Assembly (NCBI RefSeq): GCF_023231945.1
Contig: NZ_JAJLJH010000004.1
Span: 1-64,000 of the forward strand
Direction of reading: 5' to 3'
DNA length: 64,000 bases
DNA from: Scleromatobacter humisilvae
Lineage (GTDB): Bacteria > Pseudomonadota > Gammaproteobacteria > Burkholderiales > Burkholderiaceae_C
Below, piece after piece: positions 44,811 through 54,738 of this stretch. The notes under the pieces are model-generated. The model worked only from the letters and a program-made list of their open reading frames with translations, made no database searches and had not been told where the DNA came from. Position 1 is the first letter of the stretch, and the number at the start of each line of letters is the position of its first letter. The translations under genes and the position numbers were made by a program.

Positions 44811-45637
44811 CGGAGGGCTTCTTGTCGCGTTCGCGTCCGCCTCGTCTCCTTGAATCGCTCGCCGCCGCGGCACTCGCCGCGGCTGCGTGCTTTCTGGCGT
44901 CCGGCGCACTGGCGGCCCAGGCCGAAGGCGCGGGCCCGTCGGGCACGGCGGCGACCACGGCTGCCGCCAAGGTCGAACCCGGCGGCCCCGCCTGGGCGGA
45001 CCTCAGCCCGGCCCATCGCAAGGTGCTGGCGCCGTTGGCCAACGACTGGAACGGCCTCGACGCGCGCAGCAAGGAACGCTGGATCGACGTGGCCGGCCGC
45101 TATCCCAAGATGAAGCCCGACGAGCAGCAGCGCGCCAACCAGCGCATGGGCGAATGGGCGCACATGACGGTGGCGCAGCGCACGCAGGCGCGCATGAACT
45201 TCCAGGAGGCCAGCAGCCTGTCCAAGGAAGAGCGCGAGGCGCGCTGGAAGGCCTACCAGGCGCTGCCCGAGGAAAAGAAGCAGGAACTCGCCGCCAAGCG
45301 CGTCGCGTCGCGGGCCAGTGCCGCATCGTCGGCGAGCGTCGTCGCGGCGCACCACCATGCGGCGGCGCCGCTCGACACCGTGCAGCCCAAGAACAACGTC
45401 ATCGGCGCCCCCGTGCGCACCGCCGCCGGTTCGGCGCCGGCCGCGACGGGCAGGCCCGTGGGCGTCACCACGACGCTGCTGACCCGCCACGCCACGCCGC
45501 CGGCGCACCAGCACGACGGCGCGCCCAAGATCGCCGTCGGCCCGAACGCGGTCGACCGCACGACGCTGCTGCCCAAGCACACCAAAGTCGCTGCCGCGGG
45601 CTCGGCAGCCTCGGCGCCGGTGGCCGTGCACCGATGA
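44807..45637 (+). CDS. DUF3106 family exported protein
   Basis: A 276-residue exported protein. The signal peptide is RLLESLAAAALAAAACFLASGALA; the DUF3106 domain (about residues 55-160) is WADLSPAHRKVLAPLANDWNGLDARSKERWIDVAGRYPKMKPDEQQRANQRMGEWAHMTVAQRTQARMNF, a helical repeat reminiscent of metal-sensing periplasmic proteins such as CpxP/ZraP. The last 100 residues are low-complexity Ala/Thr/His with an HHH cluster. The ATG overlaps the DUF3619 stop. A role in envelope-stress sensing upstream of the sigma factor is an inference from location. Confidence 0.8.
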   Translation: MTEGFLSRSRPPRLLESLAAAALAAAACFLASGALAAQAEGAGPSGTAATTAAAKVEPGGPAWADLSPAHRKVLAPLANDWNGLDARSKERWIDVAGRYPKMKPDEQQRANQRMGEWAHMTVAQRTQARMNFQEASSLSKEEREARWKAYQALPEEKKQELAAKRVASRASAASSASVVAAHHHAAAPLDTVQPKNNVIGAPVRTAAGSAPAATGRPVGVTTTLLTRHATPPAHQHDGAPKIAVGPNAVDRTTLLPKHTKVAAAGSAASAPVAVHR

Positions 45638-46203
45638 GCGAACCGTCGGCGGCGTCCGCCACGGGTTCCGATCCGGCCTCCCCGTTCGAACTGCGCGACC
45701 AGCGGCTCGTCGCCGCCCCGCTCGTGCGCCGCATGGCCGCGTTCATGTACGAAGGCGTGCTGCTGTTCGGCGTGCTGGCGGTCACCGCGCTGGTCTACGG
45801 CGTGCTCGCGCACCAGACCAGCGGCATCGAGAAGCGCTCGGGCCTGATCGCGGTCTGCTTCCTCGTGCTGGGCGTGTACTTCATCGGGCTGTGGACGCGC
45901 GCGGGCCAGACGCTCGCGATGAAGACCTGGCACCTGCGCGTGCTCACCGACCGCGGCCTGCCGCTGACGCCGCGGCGCGCGCTGGCGCGCTACCTCGCCT
46001 CGTATGTCTGGTTCCTGCCCGCGCTGGCGCTCGCCGGCGCGTTGAACCTGCCCAACGCCTGGGCCATCCTCGGCCTCGTGGCCGGCTGGATCGCGCTGTA
46101 CGCATGCAGCGCGCTGCTGCACCCACGCCGCCAGTTCTGGCACGACGCGCTGTGCGACACGGCCGTCGTCTTCGTCCGGCCGGGTCCGCAACGCGTGCTC
46201 TGA
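45634..46203 (+). CDS. RDD family integral membrane protein
   Basis: A 189-residue membrane protein with the RDD pattern: a first helix preceded by VRRMAAFMYEGVLLFGVLAVTALVYG (Arg and Asp/Glu at the membrane entry), a second LIAVCFLVLGVYFIGLWTRAGQTLAMKTWHLRV containing the conserved GQTxGxxxxxLRV-like loop, and the closing RQFWHDALCDTAVVFV. Family function is unclear, with some members suggested to be ion antiporters. It is the fourth gene of the sigma-factor operon, again by ATGA overlap. Confidence 0.85.
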   Translation: MSEPSAASATGSDPASPFELRDQRLVAAPLVRRMAAFMYEGVLLFGVLAVTALVYGVLAHQTSGIEKRSGLIAVCFLVLGVYFIGLWTRAGQTLAMKTWHLRVLTDRGLPLTPRRALARYLASYVWFLPALALAGALNLPNAWAILGLVAGWIALYACSALLHPRRQFWHDALCDTAVVFVRPGPQRVL

Positions 46204-46249
46204 AGCGCCCTGTCGCACGCGTGCCATCGGCAGCGGCGACAATCGGGCG

Positions 46250-46828
46250 ATGTTCTCACTCTGTGTCTATTGCGGCTCGCGCAGCGGCAACGATCCGCGC
46301 TACGCCGAGGCCGCCCGCGCACTCGGCACCGCGCTCGGACAAGGCGGCCACCGGCTGGTCTACGGCGGCGGCCACGCCGGCCTGATGGGCGAGGTGGCGG
46401 ACGCCACGCTGGCCGCCGGCGGCCAGGTGCTGGGCATCATCCCGAAACGGCTCGTCGCCCGCGAGCTGGGCCATCGCGGCATCCAGGAACTGCGCGTCGT
46501 CGACACGATGCACGAGCGCAAGCTGCAGATGGCGCAGGCCGCCGACGCCTTCGTGGCGCTCCCCGGCGGCCTGGGCACGCTGGAGGAACTGTTCGAGGCC
46601 TGGACCTGGCAGCAACTCGGCTACCACGCGCGCCCGATCGGGCTGCTGGACACCGCCGGCTTCTATCGTCCGCTGCTGGAGCTGCTCGCGCACACGCGCG
46701 ACGCGGGCTTCGTCGATGCGGCCCAGGTGACCCGGCTGCGCGTGGACACCGATCCCGAGCGCCTGCTGCAGACGCTGCGCGACGAGGCCGCCGCCAGCCC
46801 TGCCTCGCAGAACTTCAACCTGATCTGA
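46250..46828 (+). CDS. LOG family protein (nucleoside 5'-monophosphate phosphoribohydrolase)
   Basis: A 192-residue Rossmann-fold protein of the TIGR00730/LOG family. The N-terminus LCVYCGSRSGNDPRYAEAARALG and the catalytic motif LPGGLGTLEELFEAWTW (PGGxGTxxE) are intact, with the preceding DTMHERKLQM segment that supplies the substrate-contact Arg. Plant and some bacterial members release cytokinin bases from their nucleotides; in most bacteria the substrate is likely AMP or a related nucleotide. It lies 46 nt after the RDD gene and is possibly cotranscribed. Its stop is 1 nt from the stop of the convergent glnB-type gene. Confidence 0.88.
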   Translation: MFSLCVYCGSRSGNDPRYAEAARALGTALGQGGHRLVYGGGHAGLMGEVADATLAAGGQVLGIIPKRLVARELGHRGIQELRVVDTMHERKLQMAQAADAFVALPGGLGTLEELFEAWTWQQLGYHARPIGLLDTAGFYRPLLELLAHTRDAGFVDAAQVTRLRVDTDPERLLQTLRDEAAASPASQNFNLI

Positions 46829-46829
46829 A

Positions 46830-47207
<378 letters not shown>

Positions 47208-48944
47208 TTAAGCACGGAAGCGCGATGTGATGGGGTACCGCCAGTCACGTCCGAAGCCCCGGTGCGTGATGCGGATGCCCACCGGCGACTGCCGGCGCTT
47301 GTACTCGTTCACCTTGATGAGGCGCGTGACGCGCTCCACATCGGTGCGCTCGAAGCCCGCGGCGACGATGTCGTCGATCGCGACGTTCTCTTCCATGTAG
47401 GCCGCGAGGATCGCGTCGAGCACCTTGTAGGGCGGCAGGCTGTCCTGGTCGGTCTGGTCGGGCCGCAGCTCGGCCGACGGCGGGCGCGTGATGATGCGCT
47501 CCGGGATCACCGGGCCGACGCTGCCGTCCGCGCGCACGGTGGGCTGGCGGTTCTTCCATTCGGCCAGGCGGTAGACCAGCGTCTTGGCGACGTCCTTGAT
47601 CACCGCGAAGCCGCCCGCCATGTCGCCGTAGAGCGTGCAGTAACCGGTGGCCATCTCGCTCTTGTTGCCGGTGGTCAGCACGATGGCACCGGTCTTGTTC
47701 GACAGCGCCATCAGCAGCGTGCCGCGCACGCGGGCCTGGATGTTCTCTTCCGTCGTGTCCTCGGGCAGGCCGGCGAACTGGCCCGCGAGCGCGCCGCGGA
47801 AGGCGTCGAACATCGGCGCGATGGCGATCTCGTCGTAGCGCACGCCGACACGCCCGGCCATGTCGCGTGCGTCGATCCACGAGATGTCGGCCGTGTAGGG
47901 CGACTGCATCATCACGGTGCGCACCCGGTCGGGGCCCAGCGCGTCGACGGCGATGGCCAGCACCAGCGCCGAATCGATGCCGCCCGAAAGACCGATGATC
48001 ACGCTCGGGAATCCGTTCTTGCCGATGTAGTCGCGCACGCCGGTGACGAGCGCGGCCCAGCCCTGGGCCTCGAGTTCGGGCAGCGGCACGACGGTGCTGC
48101 CGTGGGCGGGCACCGGCGCCCTGCTGCCGGCGACGTCCAGCGTCAGCGTGGCCGACTCGAACAACGCCGCGCGCGCGACGACCTCGCCGTCCGCATCGAG
48201 CGCGAACGAGCCGCCGTCGAAGACGACCTCGTCCTGGCCGCCCGTCATGTGCGCGTACAGCAGCGGCAGGCCCGTCGTCCGTGCACGATGCGCCATCTGC
48301 GCCTCCCGGTCGGCCGGCTTGCCGAGGTGGAACGGCGACGCGTTGATCACGCACAGCACCTCCGCGCCCGCGCCCTTCGCGAGCTGCGCCGGCTCGTCGA
48401 ACCAGGCGTCCTCGCAGATCAGCACGCCGAAGCGCGTGCCGCCGGCTTGGAAGACGACCGGCGCGAGCCCGGCGTCGCGGCCCGAGACGAAGTAGCGGCG
48501 CTCGTCGAACACCTGGTAGTTGGGCAGCTCGCGCTTGCAATACGTCGCCGCGACGAGGCCCCCTGCCAGCACCGAGGCCGCATTGAACACGCGCGGCACG
48601 CTGACGGACTTCGACCTAAGATCGTCCTCGTGATCGACATGAGCCTGCCTGCCCGCCCCGCCATCCCACGGATGCCCGACGACCAGATGGAGGCCGTCGC
48701 AGTCGGCCAGCGCGCGCGCGAGCGACTCGAGCGCCGCGGCGTTCGCACTCAGGAAGGCCGGACGCAGCAGCAGGTCCTCGGGCGGATAGCCGCACAGGCC
48801 CAGCTCGGGTGCGAGCGCCACGCGGGCGCCCTGCCGCCAGGCCGCGCGCGCCGCGTCGGCGATGCGCCGCGCGTTGCCGTCGAGGTCGCCCACGGTCGGG
48901 TTGATCTGAAGCAGTGCGACCCGCACGGAATCTGGCTCGGACAT
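47208..48944 (-). CDS. nadE: Glutamine-dependent NAD+ synthetase
   Basis: A 578-residue bifunctional enzyme amidating deamido-NAD with ammonia drawn from glutamine. The N-terminal nitrilase-type glutaminase has the Glu-Lys-Cys triad in LAPELGLCGYPPEDLLLR, YCKRELPNYQVFDERRYF and LICEDAWF. The C-terminal synthetase domain carries the ATP-pyrophosphatase motif IIGLSGGIDSALV and the loop TTGNKSEMATGYCTLYGDMAGGF. Length fits the long two-domain form. It is divergent from the DUF482 gene, with 14 nt between starts, so their promoters overlap or lie within the coding regions. Confidence 0.96.
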   Translation of the reverse strand: MSEPDSVRVALLQINPTVGDLDGNARRIADAARAAWRQGARVALAPELGLCGYPPEDLLLRPAFLSANAAALESLARALADCDGLHLVVGHPWDGGAGRQAHVDHEDDLRSKSVSVPRVFNAASVLAGGLVAATYCKRELPNYQVFDERRYFVSGRDAGLAPVVFQAGGTRFGVLICEDAWFDEPAQLAKGAGAEVLCVINASPFHLGKPADREAQMAHRARTTGLPLLYAHMTGGQDEVVFDGGSFALDADGEVVARAALFESATLTLDVAGSRAPVPAHGSTVVPLPELEAQGWAALVTGVRDYIGKNGFPSVIIGLSGGIDSALVLAIAVDALGPDRVRTVMMQSPYTADISWIDARDMAGRVGVRYDEIAIAPMFDAFRGALAGQFAGLPEDTTEENIQARVRGTLLMALSNKTGAIVLTTGNKSEMATGYCTLYGDMAGGFAVIKDVAKTLVYRLAEWKNRQPTVRADGSVGPVIPERIITRPPSAELRPDQTDQDSLPPYKVLDAILAAYMEENVAIDDIVAAGFERTDVERVTRLIKVNEYKRRQSPVGIRITHRGFGRDWRYPITSRFRA

Positions 48945-48958
48945 GGACTGGAAGCGCG

Positions 48959-50161
48959 TTGACTGAAAACAATTATGTCATCGAGGTCCACCCGGGCGTG
49001 GGCGCCGTCGGGGAGGCCGAGTGGGACGCGCTGCTGTCCGCCCAGGCCCAGCCGACGCCGTTCATGCGCCACGCCTACCTGCGCGCGATGGAGACGTCCG
49101 GCAGCGTCGGCGGCGACACCGGCTGGGAGCCGGCGACGCTGACCGTGCGCGAGCACGAGGGCGGCGCGCTGGTGGCCGCCGCGGCCGCCTACCTGAAGAC
49201 GCATTCGTACGGCGAGTACGTGTTCGACTGGGCCTGGGCCGATGCGTACCGCCGATACGGGGTCCCGTACTACCCGAAGCTGCTGGTGGCGGTGCCGTTC
49301 ACGCCGGTGCCGGGCTCGCGCCTTCTCGCGCGTGACGCGCCCGCGCGCGCCCTGCTGCTGCGCGCGCTCGGCGCGCTGGCGCGCGAGACGGACTGCTCGT
49401 CGGTGCACCTGCTGTTCGGCGACGATGCCGACTACGACGCCGCGCGCGCCAACGGCTGGATGATGCGCCAGGGCGTGCAGTTCCACTGGCACAACCGCCA
49501 CGACGTCGCACCCGTCGCCGACACGACCGCGCCCATCGTGCTGCCCTACGCCGACTTCGCCGATTTCCTCGCCAGCCTGCAGCGCGACAAGCGCAAGAAG
49601 ATCTCGCAGGAGCGCCGCCGCGTCGGCGAGGCCGGCGTCACGTTCGAGACGCTGGAAGGCGCGCAGATGACGAGGGCCGACTGGGACTTCTTCCACGCCT
49701 GCTACCGCCAGACCTACGCCGAGCACTTCTCGACGCCCTACCTCACGCGCGACTTCTTCGCGCGCATGCAGGACACGATGGCCGACCACTGGGTGATGTT
49801 CGTCGCCTCGCGCGGCGGCAAGCGCGTGGCGTGCTCGCTGATCGCGATCGATCGCGCCGAGGGCGCCGCCTTCGGCCGCTACTGGGGCGCACTCGAGTCG
49901 ATTCCCTACGTGCACTTCGAGGCTTGCTACTACCAGCCGCTGCAGTGGTGCATCGAGAACCGCTTCCGCCGTTTCGAGGGCGGCGCGCAGGGCGAGCACA
50001 AGATGGCGCGCGGCCTGATGCCGGCGCGCACGCAGTCGGCGCACTGGATCGCCGAGCCCGAGTTCGCGCGCGCGATCGGCTCGCACCTGAAGCAGGAGAG
50101 CGGCGCGATCGACGAGTACCTCAGCGAGCTCGACGACCGCTCGCCGTTCAAGCCGTCGTAG
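48959..50161 (+). CDS. DUF482 / GNAT-fold peptidogalycan-type protein
   Basis: A 400-residue protein of the DUF482 (PF04339) family, a FemAB/GNAT-like fold sometimes labelled peptidogalycan biosynthesis protein. Diagnostic segments are TPFMRHAYLRAMETSGSVGGDTGW, YGEYVFDWAWADAYRRYGVPYYPKLL, LQRDKRKKISQERRRV and FEACYYQPLQWCIENRFRRFEGGAQGEHKMARGL. The start is a TTG at 48959 with GGAAG upstream; the longer frame would begin inside nadE. Acyl- or aminoacyl-transfer is likely but no substrate is known. Its end overlaps the convergent TetR gene by 14 nt. Confidence 0.82.
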   Translation: MTENNYVIEVHPGVGAVGEAEWDALLSAQAQPTPFMRHAYLRAMETSGSVGGDTGWEPATLTVREHEGGALVAAAAAYLKTHSYGEYVFDWAWADAYRRYGVPYYPKLLVAVPFTPVPGSRLLARDAPARALLLRALGALARETDCSSVHLLFGDDADYDAARANGWMMRQGVQFHWHNRHDVAPVADTTAPIVLPYADFADFLASLQRDKRKKISQERRRVGEAGVTFETLEGAQMTRADWDFFHACYRQTYAEHFSTPYLTRDFFARMQDTMADHWVMFVASRGGKRVACSLIAIDRAEGAAFGRYWGALESIPYVHFEACYYQPLQWCIENRFRRFEGGAQGEHKMARGLMPARTQSAHWIAEPEFARAIGSHLKQESGAIDEYLSELDDRSPFKPS

Positions 50162-50729
50162 ACAGCGCGAGCTCCAGCCCGGGCTGCGCCAGGCGCAGGA
50201 AGATCGCGTTGACTTCCGCGGGGCTTCGCTGTCCGCCGGCGCCGCTCATCCACCACACGGTCACCGACCAGAACGTGCTCACCACGAACTGCGTCGCCAG
50301 CTCGATGGCCGCATCGTCCTGCCGCGCGGTGCGCTGGGCAAGCAGCTCGGCGCGCACCAGCTCGCGCATCATCGCGCGGATCAGCCGCTCGACGGAGACC
50401 TCGCTCTCGCGCTCGAACGTCGTGCGATACAACGCGCGGTGGCTGGTCAGGTGGTCGAAGAACGGCAGCATGAACGCGAACGGCTGCGCCGGATAGCGCT
50501 CCCGCATGGCCTCCAGCCAGGTGCGCAGGCGCCCGACGCTGGCGGCCAGCAGCTCCTCCTTGTTGTCGAAGTGCGCGTAGAACGTGGCCCGCCCCACGCC
50601 CGCCCGGTCGATGATGTTCTGCGTGGTCAGGCGCTCGAAGCCGCGCTCGCACATCAGCTCGCGCAGGGCATCGAGCAACAGGTCGCGCGAGCGGGCCGCG
50701 CGGCGATCCAGAGTGGTTTCAACGGTCAC
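50148..50729 (-). CDS. TetR family transcriptional regulator
   Basis: A 193-residue repressor-type regulator with an N-terminal helix-turn-helix ([48 protein letters not shown]) and a C-terminal ligand/dimer domain. The open frame extends far upstream through the ABC region, so the start must be chosen: GTG at 50729 ([15 protein letters not shown]) gives the correct N-terminal length. It is divergent from the ABC transporter genes, with palindromic GAAC/GTTC sites between them, so it most likely represses itself and the transporter. Confidence 0.9.
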   Translation of the reverse strand: MTVETTLDRRAARSRDLLLDALRELMCERGFERLTTQNIIDRAGVGRATFYAHFDNKEELLAASVGRLRTWLEAMRERYPAQPFAFMLPFFDHLTSHRALYRTTFERESEVSVERLIRAMMRELVRAELLAQRTARQDDAAIELATQFVVSTFWSVTVWWMSGAGGQRSPAEVNAIFLRLAQPGLELALSTTA

Positions 50730-50741
50730 GGCAGCAGGGTT

Positions 50742-50828
50742 TGCCGAACGATCGCCAGCGATCTGTTCGGTAGTGAACGACGGTGCGCGCCCTGTTCGGG
50801 CATCGCGCAATGTCGAACAGTATGTTCG
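50742..50828. promoter_or_regulatory. TetR operator region between the regulator and the ABC transporter
   Basis: CGAACAgtaTGTTCG (50814-50828) is a perfect 6-3-6 palindrome about 30 bp before the ABC gene. CGAAC/GTTCG half-sites recur nearby (around 50745, 50764, 50774 and 50793), including a GTTC-6 nt-GAAC pair. The cluster spans both divergent promoters, as expected for shared repression by the adjacent TetR protein. Confidence 0.65.
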
Positions 50829-50858
50829 GCTTCTCGCCACATCGCAATCGCCCATCCC

Positions 50859-51593
50859 ATGCCGAATCCGGAGATCCCCGCCCTCGTCCGCCTGCGCGGC
50901 GCGACCCGTCGCCACGCCACCGCCGCCGGTCCGTTCTGCGCGCTCGACCAGGTCGACCTCGATGTCCAGGCCGGCGAGTGCGTCGCCGTCGTCGGGCCGT
51001 CCGGCAGCGGCAAGACGACGCTCGCCCACCTGCTGACGGGCATCGAGCAGCCGACCCAGGGCGAAGTCGTGGTCGACGGCCAGCCGCTGCACGCGATGTC
51101 GCAGGACGCGCTCGCCGCCTGGCGCGGACGCCGCGTCGGCATCGTGTTCCAGTTCTTCCAGCTGCTGCCCACGCTCACGATCGCCGAGAACGTGATGCTG
51201 CCGATGGACTTCCGCGCGACGTTCCCTCGCCGCGAGCGCCGCCCGCGCGCGCTCGCGCTGCTGGAACGCCTGCGCATCGCCGACCAGGCCGACAAGCTGC
51301 CGGCCGCGCTGTCCGGCGGACAGCAGCAGCGCGCCGCGATCGCGCGCGCGCTGGCCAACGACCCGGCGCTGATCGTCGCCGACGAGCCCACCGGCAACCT
51401 CGACTCGGCCACCGCGCTCGAGGTGATGGGGCTGCTGGCCGCGCTGGCGCGCGAGGGCAAGACCGTGATCGTGGTGACGCACGAGCGAGAACTGGGCCGC
51501 TTCTTCACGCGCACCGTCACGCTGCGCGACGGCCGCGTGCGCGCGGACACGGGCGCGCCTCGCGCGCGCGCGCTGGCGGAGGCGCAGGCGTGA
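50859..51593 (+). CDS. ABC transporter ATP-binding protein (MacB/LolD-like)
   Basis: A 244-residue ATPase. Walker [13 protein letters not shown]-loop [16 protein letters not shown], signature [15 protein letters not shown], Walker [14 protein letters not shown] and H-loop VVTHE are all present. The sequence type is that of FtsE/LolD/MacB ATPases that drive lipoprotein, peptide or drug export through FtsX-like permeases. The ATG at 50859 is the first after the operator region. The stop overlaps the permease GTG by 4 nt. Confidence 0.93.
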   Translation: MPNPEIPALVRLRGATRRHATAAGPFCALDQVDLDVQAGECVAVVGPSGSGKTTLAHLLTGIEQPTQGEVVVDGQPLHAMSQDALAAWRGRRVGIVFQFFQLLPTLTIAENVMLPMDFRATFPRRERRPRALALLERLRIADQADKLPAALSGGQQQRAAIARALANDPALIVADEPTGNLDSATALEVMGLLAALAREGKTVIVVTHERELGRFFTRTVTLRDGRVRADTGAPRARALAEAQA

Positions 51594-53989
51594 TCGCGCC
51601 GCGTCGGATCAAGCTGTGGCGCGACGCCGTGGCCGCGCGCGGGCGCCTCGCGCTGATCGTCGCCGCGATCGCCGCCAGCGTGGCCGCGCTCGCGACCATG
51701 GCCATCGCGAGCGCCGTGCTGATGCGCGAGGTGCCGCGCAGCTACCGCGGCTCGAACCCCGCGTCGGCGCAGCTGGAACTGGCCACCGAGCCCGACGCGA
51801 CGTGGCTGGCTGCCGTGCGCCAGCGTCCCGACATCGCGCAGGCGGACCTCGCCGCCACGCTGCGCGGCCGCGTCGAGCTCGCGCCCGGCGAGTGGGCGCC
51901 GCTGCTGATGTTCGTCGTGCCCGACCTCGCCACATCGGCCATCAACGCCGTCCACCCCGAGGCCGGGGCGTGGCCGCCCGCCGACGGCACGCTGCTCGTC
52001 GAGCGCAGCGCGCTGCCGCTCACGCGCCGTGCGATCGGCGCCGCGATCACGATCGAGCTGCCCGGCGCGGGACGTCGCAGCGTCACGATCGCGGGCACCG
52101 TCCACGATCCCGGCGTCGCGCCCGCGGGCCAGGAACAGACGGTCTACGGCTACGTCACGCCCCGCACGCTGGCGGGGCTCGGCGAACGCGTGCCGCTGAA
52201 CCTGCTGAAGGTGGTGGTTGCGCACGACGCCGGCAATGCCGCCGCGATCGAGCGCACGACGCGCGCCCTCGCGGCCTGGCTCGCGACGCGCGGCGCCACG
52301 GTCGAACAGATCCGCATCCCGCCGCCGGGGCGCCATCCGCACCAGTCGCAGATGGACGCGATCCTGACGATGCTCACCGGCTTCAGCGCCCTCGCGCTCG
52401 TGCTGGGCGCGGTGCTGTGCGCCACCGTCATCGGCGGCTGGCTGGCGCAGCAGGTGCGGCAGATCGCGATCATGAAGGCGATCGGCGCGCGCACGCACCA
52501 GGTGGCCGTGCCGACGCTGGCGCTGGTCGCGCTGCTGGGCCTGCTCGCCACGGCGATCGGCCTGCCGCTGGGCATGCTGGCCGCCGACGCCTTCGTCCGC
52601 GCGATCTCGCAGCTGCTCAACCTGCGCCTGCAGGACGCCGCGCCGCCGCGCGAGTTGCTGGCGCTGCTAGCGGTGCCCGGCGTTGCCCTGCCGCTGCTCG
52701 CCGCGCTGTGGCCGGTGCTCGCCGCCGCGAGGCGCGGCGTGCGCGACGCGCTCGACGACCACGGCGCCGCCAACGAGACCTCGCGCCTCGCCCGCTGGGC
52801 CGCGCGCATCGGCACCGGCGACATCGCCCTCACGCTCGCGCTGCGCAACAGCCTGCGCCGCCGCACGCGCCTGGTGCTCACGCTGGCGCTGCTGGGCGCG
52901 GCCGGCGCGATGCTGGAGACCAGCCTGGCGCTGCGCACCGCATGGACGGACGACGTCGCGCTCGCCGCAAAGCAGCGCCGCTGGGACATCGAGCTGGCCC
53001 TGCGCACGCCCGCGCCGTGGGAGCGCATCGCCGAGCGGCTGCGCGCGCTGCCCATCGTGCAGGCGGTGGAGCCGTGGAACGGCACGTCGGAGGTGTCCAT
53101 TGCCGGTGGCGGCGTCGACGTCGTGTACACGTACCCGGACGGCGGTCACGGCGGCTTCACGCTGCGCGCGGCGCCGCCCGCGACGGCGATGATCTCGCCG
53201 CGCGCCATCGAAGGCCGCTGGCTGCGCGACGGCGACGACGATGCCGTCGTCCTCAACACCAGCGCCCGTTCGGGCGCCTTCGCCGGCGCGCGCGTCGGCG
53301 ACGACATCACGCTCACGGTCAACCACCGCGAGTCGCGCTGGCGGCTCGCCGGCGTGATCGACGAGACGCTGACGCCCGGCGCCGCCTACGTCGCGCCCTC
53401 GGCCTTCGAGCGCGCCAGCGGCGGCACCGGCGGCGTCTCGACCCTGCGCATCGCCTTGCGCGAGCGCGTCGGCGCCGACAAGGCGCTCGCCGCCATCACG
53501 CAGGCGCTGGCGCGCGACGGCCTCGTCGTGCGCGCCGCGATCACCGCGGACCGCTTCGCCGCGGCCCAGGGCGGGCACGTCGCGATCCTCGTCGCCGCGC
53601 TCGGCTTCATCGCGCTGCTGATGGCGCTCGTCGGCCTGCTGGGGCTGGCCTCCGCGCTGTCGGTGGCGACGGTGGAGCGCACGCGCGAGTTCGGCGTGAT
53701 GCGCGCGCTCGGCGCGAGCCGCGGCCTCGTGCTGCGGGTCGTGCTGGCCGAGGGCGTCGTCATCGGCGCCGCGAGCTGGGCGCTGGCGGTGGGTCTGTCG
53801 CTGCCGCTGTCGGCCGTCGTCGGACGCGTGCTGGCGTCGATCTCGGCCCAGGATCTCGCGCCGCGGCTGGCGGGTTCGTCGGTCGCGACGCTGCTCGCGG
53901 CGCTGCTGGCTGGCGCCGTCGTCGCGAGCCTCGCGCCGGCCCTGCGCGCTTCGCGCTGGACGGTGCGCCAGTCGCTGGCGCTCGCCTGA
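51590..53989 (+). CDS. ABC transporter permease with two FtsX domains
   Basis: A 799-residue membrane protein. TM1 ([25 protein letters not shown]) is followed by a large periplasmic domain; a three-helix FtsX unit around [43 protein letters not shown]; then a second copy, with a helix near residue 425, a periplasmic part and a C-terminal FtsX unit ([33 protein letters not shown]). This is the DevC/LolE-like exporter architecture with duplicated halves in one chain. The GTG start forms GTGA with the ATPase stop. The cargo is unknown; such systems export lipids, lipoproteins or toxic compounds. Confidence 0.88.
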   Translation: MIAPRRIKLWRDAVAARGRLALIVAAIAASVAALATMAIASAVLMREVPRSYRGSNPASAQLELATEPDATWLAAVRQRPDIAQADLAATLRGRVELAPGEWAPLLMFVVPDLATSAINAVHPEAGAWPPADGTLLVERSALPLTRRAIGAAITIELPGAGRRSVTIAGTVHDPGVAPAGQEQTVYGYVTPRTLAGLGERVPLNLLKVVVAHDAGNAAAIERTTRALAAWLATRGATVEQIRIPPPGRHPHQSQMDAILTMLTGFSALALVLGAVLCATVIGGWLAQQVRQIAIMKAIGARTHQVAVPTLALVALLGLLATAIGLPLGMLAADAFVRAISQLLNLRLQDAAPPRELLALLAVPGVALPLLAALWPVLAAARRGVRDALDDHGAANETSRLARWAARIGTGDIALTLALRNSLRRRTRLVLTLALLGAAGAMLETSLALRTAWTDDVALAAKQRRWDIELALRTPAPWERIAERLRALPIVQAVEPWNGTSEVSIAGGGVDVVYTYPDGGHGGFTLRAAPPATAMISPRAIEGRWLRDGDDDAVVLNTSARSGAFAGARVGDDITLTVNHRESRWRLAGVIDETLTPGAAYVAPSAFERASGGTGGVSTLRIALRERVGADKALAAITQALARDGLVVRAAITADRFAAAQGGHVAILVAALGFIALLMALVGLLGLASALSVATVERTREFGVMRALGASRGLVLRVVLAEGVVIGAASWALAVGLSLPLSAVVGRVLASISAQDLAPRLAGSSVATLLAALLAGAVVASLAPALRASRWTVRQSLALA

Positions 53990-54021
53990 CCCGGTTCCTT
54001 CAACTGTCCAACGGAGTTCCC

Positions 54022-54141
54022 ATGAACAAGTCCCGCCTCCTGCGCACCCTGGTGGTGCTGGCCATCGTCGCCGTCGCGACCGTCGCGCTCTACGAGGTCG
54101 ACCTGGTCGGCGCGATCAAGCGCCTGCACGGCATGCCATGA
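54022..54141 (+). CDS. 39-residue single-pass membrane protein
   Basis: A short gene with a GGAG ribosome site 8 nt before the ATG, 32 nt after the permease stop. The product has a basic start (MNKSRLLR), one hydrophobic helix (TLVVLAIVAVATVALYEV) and a short basic amphipathic tail (AIKRLHGMP). Location and composition suggest a small accessory subunit of the ABC exporter, like other small membrane proteins that modulate transporters. No family recognised. A terminator follows at once. Confidence 0.6.
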   Translation: MNKSRLLRTLVVLAIVAVATVALYEVDLVGAIKRLHGMP

Positions 54142-54172
54142 AAAAAGCCCTCGCGAGGAGGGCTTCGTCTTC
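54142..54172. terminator. Terminator between the ABC operon and ppa
   Basis: Stem AAGCCCTC/GAGGGCTT with a 5-nt loop. A TTTTTT run on the minus strand makes it primarily the ppa terminator; on the plus strand it is followed by CGTCTTC, so it may serve both convergent transcripts. Confidence 0.75.
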
Positions 54173-54186
54173 GGATCCGGGCCGGC

Positions 54187-54738
54187 TTACTGGCCGGCCT
54201 TCTTCGCCAGCTCGGCCTCGTAGGCCTTCATGCCGTTGGTGATCTCGGCCTTGGCGGCCTCGGGGCCTTCCCAGCCCTTGACCTTGACCCACTTGTTGGG
54301 CTCGAGGTCCTTGTAGTGCTCGAAGAAGTGCTGGATCGCCTTCAGGCGCATCTGGTTGATGTCCTCGGGCTTCTGCCAGTGGTCGTAGATCGGCAGGATC
54401 TTCGTGGTGGGCACGGCGAGCAGCTTGGCGTCGCCGCCGGCCTCGTCGTCCATCATCAGCACGCCGATGGCGCGGCACGTGACGACCACGCCCGGCGTCA
54501 GCGGGAACGGCGTGATCACGAGCACGTCGACCGGGTCGCCGTCGTCCGACAGCGTCTTGGGCACATAGCCGTAGTTGCACGGGTAGTGCATCGCCGTGGT
54601 CATGAAGCGGTCGACGAACAGCGCGCCGCTGGCCTTGTCCACTTCGTACTTGATCGGGTCCGCGTTCATCGGGATCTCGATGATGACGTTGAATTCTTCG
54701 GGCGCCTTGGCGCCGGGGGAGACGAGATGAAGGCTCAT
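54187..54738 (-). CDS. ppa: Inorganic pyrophosphatase (soluble, family I)
   Basis: A 183-residue Mg-dependent enzyme hydrolysing PPi in the cytoplasm. Active-site segments are [20 protein letters not shown] (Glu, Lys), [25 protein letters not shown] (Tyr and the Asp cluster DGDPVD) and [14 protein letters not shown], plus the C-terminal [20 protein letters not shown]. Length is slightly above E. coli PPase (176). It is divergent from the membrane pyrophosphatase, so the cell can either waste or conserve PPi energy. Confidence 0.97.
   Translation of the reverse strand: MSLHLVSPGAKAPEEFNVIIEIPMNADPIKYEVDKASGALFVDRFMTTAMHYPCNYGYVPKTLSDDGDPVDVLVITPFPLTPGVVVTCRAIGVLMMDDEAGGDAKLLAVPTTKILPIYDHWQKPEDINQMRLKAIQHFFEHYKDLEPNKWVKVKGWEGPEAAKAEITNGMKAYEAELAKKAGQ

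Noticed and set aside
50148-50729. TetR gene as the local repressor of the RND pump at 26-30.5 kb
   Set aside because: It is 20 kb away, and its own region carries GAAC/GTTC palindromes unlike the ACTGACCGGTCAGT site.
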